Of a stretch of 64,000 bases of DNA, positions 8,617 to 15,955 are shown piece after piece (the stretch's first letter is position 1; each line of letters starts with the position of its first letter). Origin of the DNA: Caldilineaceae bacterium (GTDB taxonomy: Bacteria; Chloroflexota; Anaerolineae; Caldilineales; Caldilineaceae); contig JAJDXQ010000036.1 in the NCBI GenBank assembly GCA_022823185.1, positions 96,940 through 160,939 on the forward strand, read 5' to 3'. A program made the translations under genes and the position numbers. The notes under the pieces are model-generated. The model worked only from the letters and a program-made list of their open reading frames with translations, made no database searches and was not told the DNA's origin.

Positions 8617-9244
8617 TGTTAAACTTCTCTCTGAACCAGTTCCTGGTTCTTTCGGCCTCGCTTCTTTGTTGTTGATTCGCGATGCTGGGCAAGGGTCGCC
8701 GCATTTCTATTCGCGAGAGACTTGTGGTGATCGCCAGCGTTGCGCGAGAACGTGAGGTCGATCCTCCGCTTTGCGCCTGCCTCTCGCGCCACAGCAGCCA
8801 GCAATCCTGAGAGGTGGCTGCTTGAGTTTCACATACGGCGAAAATGTCAAGAAAGTCTCGCGGCGCTCCTCTTTCAACAAGGGCGACCATTTTACTTGCA
8901 ATCAGGTCGTTGAGGCTGTCGAGTTGAACGTCTGTCCACTGTGCGGAAACTGATTTCTCCAACTGAACAGATCGATCCGCAATCTGAAAGCTAAAGACGG
9001 TCCTCCCTTTGCGGCGGAGCTCGATACTACAGACGTCGCCCCACTCGTGAATGCTCAGGTCTCCATGGTCTGCCAGAACTTTGGAGATGAGTTCCACGGC
9101 CTGCCGCCTTTGCGCGGTGGTGGCCCCCTCAGACCACCGGGCGTCAACGCCACGATTTCGCCTGTGGTCAATGTAGTGCAACAGACCGAAAGCCCCTCCG
9201 ATTGAGATAACCTGTCCCAGCCTGGCTGAAGCCAGCGCTTTCAA
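8600..9244 (-). CDS. AbiEii/AbiGii-like nucleotidyltransferase (DUF1814-type)
   Basis: A 214-residue protein of the AbiEii superfamily, whose members are toxin nucleotidyltransferases acting on tRNA or related targets. The motif region GGAFGLLHYIDHRRNRGVD (residues 16-34) aligns with the family GG(T/A)xLxL...(D)xD core. The downstream LIASKMVALVERGAPRDFLDIF (113-134) matches the conserved K...RxxxRDhhDh block. The usual second catalytic Asp is less clear (VDARW instead of hDhD). TTG 9244 is chosen because a strong Shine-Dalgarno (GGAGGA) lies 5 bases upstream. A longer GTG start at 9301 would add non-conserved residues. Base composition is less GC-rich than the flanks. Confidence 0.72.
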   Translation of the reverse strand: MKALASARLGQVISIGGAFGLLHYIDHRRNRGVDARWSEGATTAQRRQAVELISKVLADHGDLSIHEWGDVCSIELRRKGRTVFSFQIADRSVQLEKSVSAQWTDVQLDSLNDLIASKMVALVERGAPRDFLDIFAVCETQAATSQDCWLLWRERQAQSGGSTSRSRATLAITTSLSRIEMRRPLPSIANQQQRSEAERTRNWFREKFNNAGLD

Positions 9245-9246
9245 AC

Positions 9247-9270
9247 ATTCCTCCGCGTAAGGAGGAATGT
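9247..9270. repeat. Inverted repeat covering the ribosome binding site of the AbiEii-like gene
   Basis: CATTCCTCC and GGAGGAATG form perfect 9-base arms around a 6-base loop (GCGTAA), ending three bases before the TTG codon at 9244. In the minus-strand mRNA the right arm holds the GGAGGA ribosome binding site, so a hairpin would hide it. This could throttle translation of the putative toxin. Confidence 0.6.
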
Positions 9271-9309
9271 TCGAGGGGCGACCTGGCCAACCAGCGGGCA
9301 CGCTGACTC

Positions 9310-10209
9310 TCAGATTTTGAGGCCGCTGAGGACGACGCCCTGGATGAAGTAGCGCTGGGCGGCGGCGAAGAGGGTGATGACGGGCACTGTCATGATGGCG
9401 GCGGCGGCCATGAGGAGGTGATCGCGCGGGTCGCTTGTTTCGAGGGGAATGTTCTGGAAGAAGCGGAGTCCGACGGCGGCGGTGAAGAGGTCGACTCTGT
9501 TGAGGTAGATGAAGGGACCGAAGAACTCATTCCAGTCGCCGAGGAACTGTAGGATTGCAACGGTGGTGAGGGCGGGCTTCATGAGAGGCAGGAGGACGCC
9601 CCAAAGAATGCGGATGGGGGACGCGCCGTCCATGAGCGCGGCTTCGTCCAGGTCTCTGGGGATGGACATGATGAACTGGCGCAGAAGGAAGATCATAAAG
9701 GCGCCGCCGCCGAGCCAGGAGCCGATTGTAAGCGGGACGTAGGTGTTGATCAGTTTGAGGTTGAAGAAGAGAACGTACTGGGGAATGAGCGTCACCTGGG
9801 TTGGGATCATCATGGTTCCGAGCATGAGTACGAACCAGATCTCCTTGCCGATGTAGTTGAATCGGGCGAAGGAGTAGGCGGTCAGGGAGCCGGTGATGAT
9901 GACGCCGGGGATGGTGATTGCGGTGATGAGGAAGCTGTTTCCCATCCAGCGAGCAAAGGGCACTGACACGAAGACCCGGGCGTAGTTGCCCCACTGGGGA
10001 ACGGCGGGCAGGAGGTGCGGTTCGAAGGAGCGTAGCTCTTTCCACGTCTGCAGGGAGCTTGACACAGTCCAGAACAGGGGGAAGGCAAACATCAGGGCCG
10101 CGGCCGTGAGGAGGACATACGTGACGGCTTTTTGGATGCGATTGCGTCCGCGACGGTAGACATCGGCACGGAGTTCTGTGCTGGGCAGTCTTTCGATAGT
10201 TGCGGCCAT
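9310..10209 (-). CDS. Carbohydrate ABC transporter permease, MalG type (system 2)
   Basis: A 299-residue inner-membrane permease of the MalG/UgpE (CUT1) family. It has a hydrophobic N-terminal segment (AVTYVLLTAAALMFAFPLFWTV) and about six membrane spans in total. The EAA loop that docks the ATPase is at DLDEAALMDGASPIRILWGVLLPLMKPAL near residues 190-215. The C-terminal QRYFIQGVVLSGLKI is typical of this family. It lies 6 bases after its MalF-type partner. No ATPase gene is nearby, so a shared MsmX-like ATPase is assumed. Confidence 0.93.
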   Translation of the reverse strand: MAATIERLPSTELRADVYRRGRNRIQKAVTYVLLTAAALMFAFPLFWTVSSSLQTWKELRSFEPHLLPAVPQWGNYARVFVSVPFARWMGNSFLITAITIPGVIITGSLTAYSFARFNYIGKEIWFVLMLGTMMIPTQVTLIPQYVLFFNLKLINTYVPLTIGSWLGGGAFMIFLLRQFIMSIPRDLDEAALMDGASPIRILWGVLLPLMKPALTTVAILQFLGDWNEFFGPFIYLNRVDLFTAAVGLRFFQNIPLETSDPRDHLLMAAAAIMTVPVITLFAAAQRYFIQGVVLSGLKI

Positions 10210-10215
10210 CTTCTC

Positions 10216-11160
10216 TTAGCTCCCGTAGTAGAAGACCCAGCGGCGAGAGAGTCGCAGCTGCCAAATGGTGAGGGACACGATAACCAGGGCGAAGAACCAA
10301 GCCAAGGTGGCAGCGTAGCCCATGTTCCAGTAGTCAAAGGCTTGCCTGTAGAGGTGCAGGCTGTAGAAGGTAGTGGCGAATCCGGGGCCCCCCTCCGTGG
10401 CAACGAAGGCGGCGGTGAAAACTTGCAGTCCGCCGATGACGCCGAGAACCATGTTAAAGAAGATGGTCGGGGTCAACAGGGGGATGGTGACGTGGCGGAG
10501 TTTGTGGAAGGCGGTGGCGCCGTCAATGGAGGCGGCCTCATAGAGGGATTCGGGGATGCCCTGCAGGCCGGCGAGGAAGATGATCATGCGCGTCCCGCCT
10601 AGGCCTTGCCAGAGGCCCATGAAGATTAGAGAGGGGATTGCCCAGCGGCGGTCTCCGAACCAGCCTGGCGGGTCTGACCAGCCGATGTCGACCAGCCACT
10701 GGTTGATGATGCCGAAATCGGCGTGAAGCAACCATTTCCAAAGGACTACTGAGGCAACGATAGGCACTAATGAGGGCATGAAGAAGAGAGTGCGATAGGC
10801 AGCGAGGCCCCGCAGTTTTGCGTTGAGCAGGATGGCCAGGAACATGGAGCCAAAGACGCCGAGAGGGATGCCCACGCCGGCATAGTAGAAAGTGCGGCCC
10901 AGGGACGTATAGAAGAGGGGGTCATCGGAGAACATCTTGATGTAGTTTTTGAGGCCGATCCATTCGGGCGCGCTGAGGACATCGTACTTGGTGAAGCTCA
11001 GGTAGAGGGAGAAGAGCCCGGGGCCGAGGAAGAGCCCAAAGAAACCGATCAGCCAGGGGGTGAGGAAGAGGTATCCGTAGAAGTTTTCCCGCCTCTGACG
11101 CGAGGTTGTGAGCATTTCAGAAAAGCCCGACAGTTTCAGCCGGTTGGCCATCGTCGCCAT
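10216..11160 (-). CDS. Carbohydrate ABC transporter permease, MalF/UgpA type (system 2)
   Basis: A 314-residue CUT1 permease. The N-terminal cytoplasmic stretch is followed by NFYGYLFLTPWLIGFFGLFLGPGLFSLYLSF (span 1), further spans, and the EAA loop SLYEAASIDGATAFHKLRHVTIPLLTPTI near residues 215-243. The C-terminus (ALVIVSLTIWQLRLSRRWVFYYGS) matches UgpA-type permeases. It pairs with the MalG-type gene 6 bases downstream and the binding protein about 75 bases upstream in transcription order. Confidence 0.93.
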   Translation of the reverse strand: MATMANRLKLSGFSEMLTTSRQRRENFYGYLFLTPWLIGFFGLFLGPGLFSLYLSFTKYDVLSAPEWIGLKNYIKMFSDDPLFYTSLGRTFYYAGVGIPLGVFGSMFLAILLNAKLRGLAAYRTLFFMPSLVPIVASVVLWKWLLHADFGIINQWLVDIGWSDPPGWFGDRRWAIPSLIFMGLWQGLGGTRMIIFLAGLQGIPESLYEAASIDGATAFHKLRHVTIPLLTPTIFFNMVLGVIGGLQVFTAAFVATEGGPGFATTFYSLHLYRQAFDYWNMGYAATLAWFFALVIVSLTIWQLRLSRRWVFYYGS

Positions 11161-11234
11161 GGGTTACTCCGAGAACTGGGAGCGGCGGGCAGCGCAAGAC
11201 GCCCTGCCCGCCGCTCTGCCGCAGCCTGAGAAGA

Positions 11235-12578
11235 TCAGGCCGGTTCCATATCCAGAACGGCCTGGATGTTGTCGTTCAGGTCCTGCAGTCCTTTCTCGAA
11301 TTCGACCGGCTGGTGAGGGTCGAGGAGGAGGTCGGTCCACTGCTGGACTGCCGAGGTGTATTCGCGACCGCGTGAGTTGGCAGGCGCGTGCGCGGGGATC
11401 CCGTTTTCGAGGCTGGAGATAAACCAGTCGTGGATGGGATCTTCGTCGATAAGCGACTGGACAACGTCGGGGCGGACCATGGCGAAGTTGCCGGCGACGA
11501 GGTTGAAGCTGAGGCTGCCGTCATGTCCTGCGATGTGGCGGAGGAACTGGAAGGCGACATCAGCGTGGTCCTGGTCGGTGCGGAGGTTCCAGGTGCCGCC
11601 GCGCAGCTGGGACGGGTAGCGTCCATCTTCGCGTGCGGGGAAGAGAATCTGCCAGGCTTTGGCAACTGATTCGTCTTCAATCTGGTTGTTGAAGTTGCGA
11701 ACGCAGAGGGAACCGCACCAGTTCATCGTGAGCAGACCGGCGACGAGCGCGCCGCCGGCGTTTTCGAGGTCTCCGGGGGCGGGAAGCACCTGGTCGACGA
11801 CACCGAGGTCGTAGGCCCACCGCATCGCTTCGGTGGCATTGGAGTCCTCAAGAAGGAGACACTGGGTGCCTTCTTCGTTGATGAGCGAACTGCCAAACAG
11901 GCGGCAGAGTACGACGACGGTTGCTTCGTTGTGGCTGATGTTGAGCCCGAAGCGTTCGCCTTCAACGTAGAAGGAGTGGGCCCATTCGTGAATGGTATCG
12001 ATTGAGACGTCGCGGCCGACGGGGTCGGGGACATCAAGACCCGCTTCTTCGACATGGACTGCGTTGAGCACCAGGGTGTCAAAGCCTGCCCAACCCCAAC
12101 TGGGGAAGCCATAGAGCTGACCCTGGTAGTATTGCAGGCCCAGAAAGTGCTCAAACCATTCTGAGAGGGGGGTGTCATCAGCGGCGACGAGCTCGTCGAT
12201 CGGCATGATGATGCCTTTGTTGATGGCGCGCCAGAAGTGGTAGTGGGAGGGGTCGAAGGCGACGACTTCGCCGAGGTCGCCGGCGGCCTGCGCGGCGTAC
12301 ATTTTGGCGTAGTTATCCTGCTGGCCGGAGCCGGCAAGGGGTCGCAGTTCGATGGTGACGTCGGAGTGCATCTCAGTGAAGGTTTCGATGCGCTCTTCGT
12401 TCCAGCCACTGCCGATGCCGCGGAAGGTATCCCATCGCAGGTGGACGGGCTCCATGGCGGCGCCTTCGTCGGCCATGTCCCCTTCGGGGGCGGCCGGGGC
12501 GACACATGCGGCAAGCGCGCCGGCGGAGATTGCTACGGCGCCTTGCAGGAATGAACGTCGTGAAACCAGGTTTTTCAT
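11235..12578 (-). CDS. Extracellular solute-binding lipoprotein, family 1 (system 2)
   Basis: A 447-residue sugar-binding protein. The N-terminus has a twin-arginine signal (VSRRSFLQG), a hydrophobic stretch and a lipobox LAAC (Cys near residue 25), so the protein should be exported folded and lipid-anchored outside the membrane. Downstream features fit family 1 binding proteins: WDTFRGIGSGWNEERIETFTEMHSDVTIELRPL with the early ligand loop, and YAKMYAAQAAGDLGEVVAFDPSHY. ATG 12578 has a strong ribosome binding site (GGAGGA). The ligand is likely an oligosaccharide, but nothing in the sequence fixes it. Confidence 0.92.
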   Translation of the reverse strand: MKNLVSRRSFLQGAVAISAGALAACVAPAAPEGDMADEGAAMEPVHLRWDTFRGIGSGWNEERIETFTEMHSDVTIELRPLAGSGQQDNYAKMYAAQAAGDLGEVVAFDPSHYHFWRAINKGIIMPIDELVAADDTPLSEWFEHFLGLQYYQGQLYGFPSWGWAGFDTLVLNAVHVEEAGLDVPDPVGRDVSIDTIHEWAHSFYVEGERFGLNISHNEATVVVLCRLFGSSLINEEGTQCLLLEDSNATEAMRWAYDLGVVDQVLPAPGDLENAGGALVAGLLTMNWCGSLCVRNFNNQIEDESVAKAWQILFPAREDGRYPSQLRGGTWNLRTDQDHADVAFQFLRHIAGHDGSLSFNLVAGNFAMVRPDVVQSLIDEDPIHDWFISSLENGIPAHAPANSRGREYTSAVQQWTDLLLDPHQPVEFEKGLQDLNDNIQAVLDMEPA

Positions 12579-12625
12579 TATCTCCTCCGAGGAGTGTGAC
12601 GGAACTTGAAGATGATGGTTTAGAA

Positions 12626-12660
12626 CCCCGACCCGGAGTCCGTCGGGTTCCGGGCCGGGG
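12626..12660 (-). other. GC-rich hairpin between the two binding-protein genes
   Basis: CCCCGACCCGGA (12626-12637) and TCCGGGCCGGGG (12649-12660) form 12-base arms with one G-U/A-C type mismatch around an 11-base loop. It sits about 22 bases after the stop of binding protein 1 and has no U-tract, so it is not a standard terminator. It more likely slows 3' decay of the upstream mRNA or partly attenuates readthrough into system 2. Confidence 0.65.
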
Positions 12661-12682
12661 GGACTTTCGTCTCAGGAGAGAG

Positions 12683-14017
12683 TTAGACGAGCGGATCCTT
12701 GTCCAGCACCTCCTGGACGAGGAGGTGAGTTTGCTCGACACCCTCTTCAAAGATTACGGCTTCGGTCCAAATAGCCTGGAGGTTATTGTTCATGGTGTTG
12801 ACGAATTCGGATGTGCGGGCATTGGCGGGCCGGTGCCACTTGCGCGGGCCTTCAGGGTAGATTTCCTGGTGCTGGCGGAAGATGGGATGGATGGAATTGA
12901 GCTCATCGCTTTCCCACACGTCCTTGCGTCCACCTGGGCTGCCGGCGCCGAAGAAGACATGCTCGATGCCGTCTTCCTTGGTGGAGTAGAAGTCCAGGAT
13001 CTGGAATGCTTCGGAGGGATGCTGGGAGTTGCCGGTGATGCCGAAGGCGGCGGCGGACACCTGTGAGCCGCGCAGTCCTGTAGGTCCTATGGGCCCGACG
13101 ACGGCATCCCAGTCGAACTCGAGGTCACCGTCATTCTTCATGTTGTTGAGGCGGCCGATCCAGCCTGTGGTCGTGTTGAAGATGCCCACGGTTCCGGCAA
13201 CATAGTTGTTGGCGACCTCGTCGCCACACTGGCAGGGATCGATCCCATGAGTATGCTGCAGATCGTAGAGCCAGCGAAGCCCGGCGATGGATTCCTCCTG
13301 GTCCAACAAGGAGGTTGTGCCGTCCTCGCTGATGGCATCGCCGCCGAAGATACGGAGGTATGAGGGGATGTGCTCCTGGCCGGTGCCAAATGAGCGGACT
13401 CCCCAGACTTCGGGCGGGTCGGTGATGGCCTGCCCGATGGTTACGTAGTCGTCGACAGTCCATTCAGGGCTTGGGGCCTCGGCGCCTGATTCAGCGATGA
13501 GGTCTTTGTTGTGGTAGTAGGCGGTGGTGCCGTAGTGGCCGTGATTAGGGATGGCGTGCAGCTGCCCGTCAAGGGTTACAGCAGCGAGCAGGGAGTCCCA
13601 GAACTCAGAGAGGTCGAAGTCTTTGGCGGCGACGATGTCGTCGAGTGGGACGAGGACGCCCTTGGCCTTGTGTTCCGGCGGGTTGTTGAGGTATGTCCAG
13701 ACAACGTCACCGACGGTGCCGGAGGCGGAAAGAGCATAGATCTTGGGGTACATCTCGTTGCCGGGCAGTTCATCGAATTCGATGACGAGTCCTGGATTCT
13801 GCTCTTCGAACAAGTCTTTGCGGCTGATGTGCCAGTCTGCGTGCGTACCCAGGCGTGTGTGGAAGAGGAGTGTAATCGGCTCTTCCGATGCCATCGAGTC
13901 ACCTGCGCCATCGTCAGCGGGGGCTCCAGCCGGCACACAAGCGGACAGCGCTAAAGCGCCCGTTGCTACCAAGCCGCCGGTCAAGAATTGACGCCGACTC
14001 ACGTGTTGCCTAAGCAT
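12683..14017 (-). CDS. Extracellular solute-binding lipoprotein, family 1 (system 1)
   Basis: A 444-residue sugar-binding protein with a twin-arginine motif (VSRRQFLTG) and lipobox LSAC near residue 26. The mature part begins with an Ala/Gly/Asp-rich linker, then EPITLLFHTRLGTHADWHISRKDLFEEQNPG as the first lobe. The start ATG 14017 is fixed by a consensus ribosome binding site (AAAGGAGG) 8 bases upstream. It is clearly a distant paralogue of the system 2 binding protein but not a recent duplicate. Two Cys residues occur close together in DPCQCGDE, unusual for this family. Confidence 0.92.
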   Translation of the reverse strand: MLRQHVSRRQFLTGGLVATGALALSACVPAGAPADDGAGDSMASEEPITLLFHTRLGTHADWHISRKDLFEEQNPGLVIEFDELPGNEMYPKIYALSASGTVGDVVWTYLNNPPEHKAKGVLVPLDDIVAAKDFDLSEFWDSLLAAVTLDGQLHAIPNHGHYGTTAYYHNKDLIAESGAEAPSPEWTVDDYVTIGQAITDPPEVWGVRSFGTGQEHIPSYLRIFGGDAISEDGTTSLLDQEESIAGLRWLYDLQHTHGIDPCQCGDEVANNYVAGTVGIFNTTTGWIGRLNNMKNDGDLEFDWDAVVGPIGPTGLRGSQVSAAAFGITGNSQHPSEAFQILDFYSTKEDGIEHVFFGAGSPGGRKDVWESDELNSIHPIFRQHQEIYPEGPRKWHRPANARTSEFVNTMNNNLQAIWTEAVIFEEGVEQTHLLVQEVLDKDPLV

Positions 14018-14078
14018 TGATCGTTCCTCCTTTAGGAATGCAGCGGAAAAGAATACAGGAAAATAGCCAGGGAAATGT

Positions 14079-15005
14079 TCATCCTTTGATACCGGACATG
14101 ACAATGCCCTGAACGAGGTAGCGTTGCGCCAGGAAAAACATGATGATGATCGGCGCGGTCATCATCACGCTTGCCGCCATCAGGAGATGGTATTTCGGCT
14201 CGGTGTCATCGGCAAAGCCGGCAACCGCCTGAAAGTATCGAATGCCGATGGCCAAGGTGTACTTCGACTTGGTATTGAGGAAGATAAATGGCTGAAGAAA
14301 CTCGTTCCACTGCGACATGAATGTCAGCACGGCCGCCGTTGCGGTAACTGGGATGGAAAGCGGCATCAGAATCTGCCAGAAGATGCGGAGGTAGTTTGCC
14401 CCGTCTATGCGGGCAGCTTCATCCAAGTCGATTGGGATACTCATAAAGAACTGACGCATGAGGAAGATCAGGAAGGCGCTGCCTCCGAAGAACGAAGGGA
14501 CGATAAGTGGTCTGTAAGAGTCCAGCCAACCAATTTCAGCAAACATCAGATATAGGGGAATCAATGTTACTTCTACAGGAAGCATCATGGTGCTGAGCGT
14601 AAGGATAAACAGCACGTCGCGCGCAGGGTACCGGAAACGTGCGAAAGAGTAGCCGACGAGAGCGGCAGTGAGAACAGCGCCGAAGGTTGAGACGACGGCC
14701 ACGAATGTCGAATTCCAAGTCCAGGTGGCCCAAGGTACGATTTCAAATACGGTGGGATAGTTTTGGAATTGCGGGATTTCCGGAAGCCAAGTGGGGGGAA
14801 ATCGAAACAGCTCCCCTCCACGTTTCAGCGAGGAGAGAACCGTCCAAACAAAGGGGAACATGAAGACGGCGGAGCTGGATACAGCGATCAGATATAGAAT
14901 GCCGCGGCCAAAGGCGCGCTGAAATGAGGCTGACTGAAATGCGCCGACAGGTATGAATCCTCCTCCCGCCTGCTTGCGGTTGCGTGTAATTACTTCTCCT
15001 GCCAT
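14079..15005 (-). CDS. Carbohydrate ABC transporter permease, MalG type (system 1)
   Basis: A 308-residue CUT1 permease. The EAA loop DLDEAARIDGANYLRIFWQILMPLSIPV lies near residues 200-225 and the protein ends QRYLVQGIVMSGIKG, parallel to the system 2 permease. About six hydrophobic spans are visible. The start ATG 15005 overlaps the stop codon of the upstream permease (TGATG), so the two are translationally coupled. The binding protein gene follows after about 60 bases. Confidence 0.93.
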   Translation of the reverse strand: MAGEVITRNRKQAGGGFIPVGAFQSASFQRAFGRGILYLIAVSSSAVFMFPFVWTVLSSLKRGGELFRFPPTWLPEIPQFQNYPTVFEIVPWATWTWNSTFVAVVSTFGAVLTAALVGYSFARFRYPARDVLFILTLSTMMLPVEVTLIPLYLMFAEIGWLDSYRPLIVPSFFGGSAFLIFLMRQFFMSIPIDLDEAARIDGANYLRIFWQILMPLSIPVTATAAVLTFMSQWNEFLQPFIFLNTKSKYTLAIGIRYFQAVAGFADDTEPKYHLLMAASVMMTAPIIIMFFLAQRYLVQGIVMSGIKG

Positions 15006-15955
15006 CAGTCCACCTCCCCCGCGTAGTATACCCAGCGCCGCGACTGCCTGAACTGAACATAGGTGAAGACGAATAAGACGAAGAAAAAGATCCATGCAAG
15101 TGCCGAGGCGTAGCCCATTTCAAAGTACTGGAAAGCTCGTGTGTAAATGTGCAGTGCATAGAACCAGGTAGAGTATGCTGGCCCGCCCTGGGTAGCGACG
15201 TAGGCGGCGGCAAATACTCTCAATGCGCCGATGATGCCAAGAACCATGTTGAAGAAGATTGTCGGGGTAAGCATCGGTAGGGTCACGTTGCGGAATTTGG
15301 CCCAGATTCCGGCGCCGTCCACGACGGCGGCGTCGTAGAGTTCTTGGGGAACACCCTGGAGGCCGGCCAGAAAGATCAACATGGTATTGCCGCCGATGGC
15401 GCCCCACATGGCCATAATGATGAGGCCGGTCATGGCCCAATCGGGGTCGCGGAACCAGCCGGGCGCGTTATCGCTGCCGGTGATGGTGCGAATCCAGTGG
15501 TTGATGGGGCCCACGTCGGCATTAAAGATCCAACCCCAAAGGACGGCGGCAGCGACAATCGGGGTCAGATGGGGCAGGAAGAAGAAGGTACGAAACCAAG
15601 TCGTTCCTAACAGGGCCTGGTTCAGGAGCATTGCCGCGGCGAGAGCGCCGATAAGCGAAAGCGGGACGACGATCAGTGCGTATCGGAAGGTGAGCATCAT
15701 CGAGGGCCAGAAGAGGCGGTCTTTCGTGAAAATCTCGATGAAGTTTTTGAGGCCGACAAATTCGGGCGGGTTGACGATGTCGTAGCGGGTGAAGCTGAGG
15801 AAGCCGGAGGTCATCATTGGACCGACGATGAAGAGAATGATACCAAGCAACCAGGGCGACAGGAATATGTAGCCGGCGATCGCTTCCTTGGCGCGCAGGT
15901 TGGTCATCCACCGGGGAAGCGAACTCCGCGTGCTCGTCATCGCCTCGGTACTCAT
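15005..15955 (-). CDS. Carbohydrate ABC transporter permease, MalF/UgpA type (system 1)
   Basis: A 316-residue CUT1 permease: IAGYIFLSPWLLGIILFIVGPMMTSGFLSF is span 1, and the EAA loop ELYDAAVVDGAGIWAKFRNVTLPMLTPTI lies near residues 215-243. The C-terminus FTYVQFRQSRRWVYYAGEVD matches the family. The ATG at 15955 overlaps the phosphodiesterase stop by 4 bases (ATGA) and its own stop overlaps the next gene, showing tight coupling of enzyme and transporter. Confidence 0.93.
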   Translation of the reverse strand: MSTEAMTSTRSSLPRWMTNLRAKEAIAGYIFLSPWLLGIILFIVGPMMTSGFLSFTRYDIVNPPEFVGLKNFIEIFTKDRLFWPSMMLTFRYALIVVPLSLIGALAAAMLLNQALLGTTWFRTFFFLPHLTPIVAAAVLWGWIFNADVGPINHWIRTITGSDNAPGWFRDPDWAMTGLIIMAMWGAIGGNTMLIFLAGLQGVPQELYDAAVVDGAGIWAKFRNVTLPMLTPTIFFNMVLGIIGALRVFAAAYVATQGGPAYSTWFYALHIYTRAFQYFEMGYASALAWIFFFVLFVFTYVQFRQSRRWVYYAGEVD

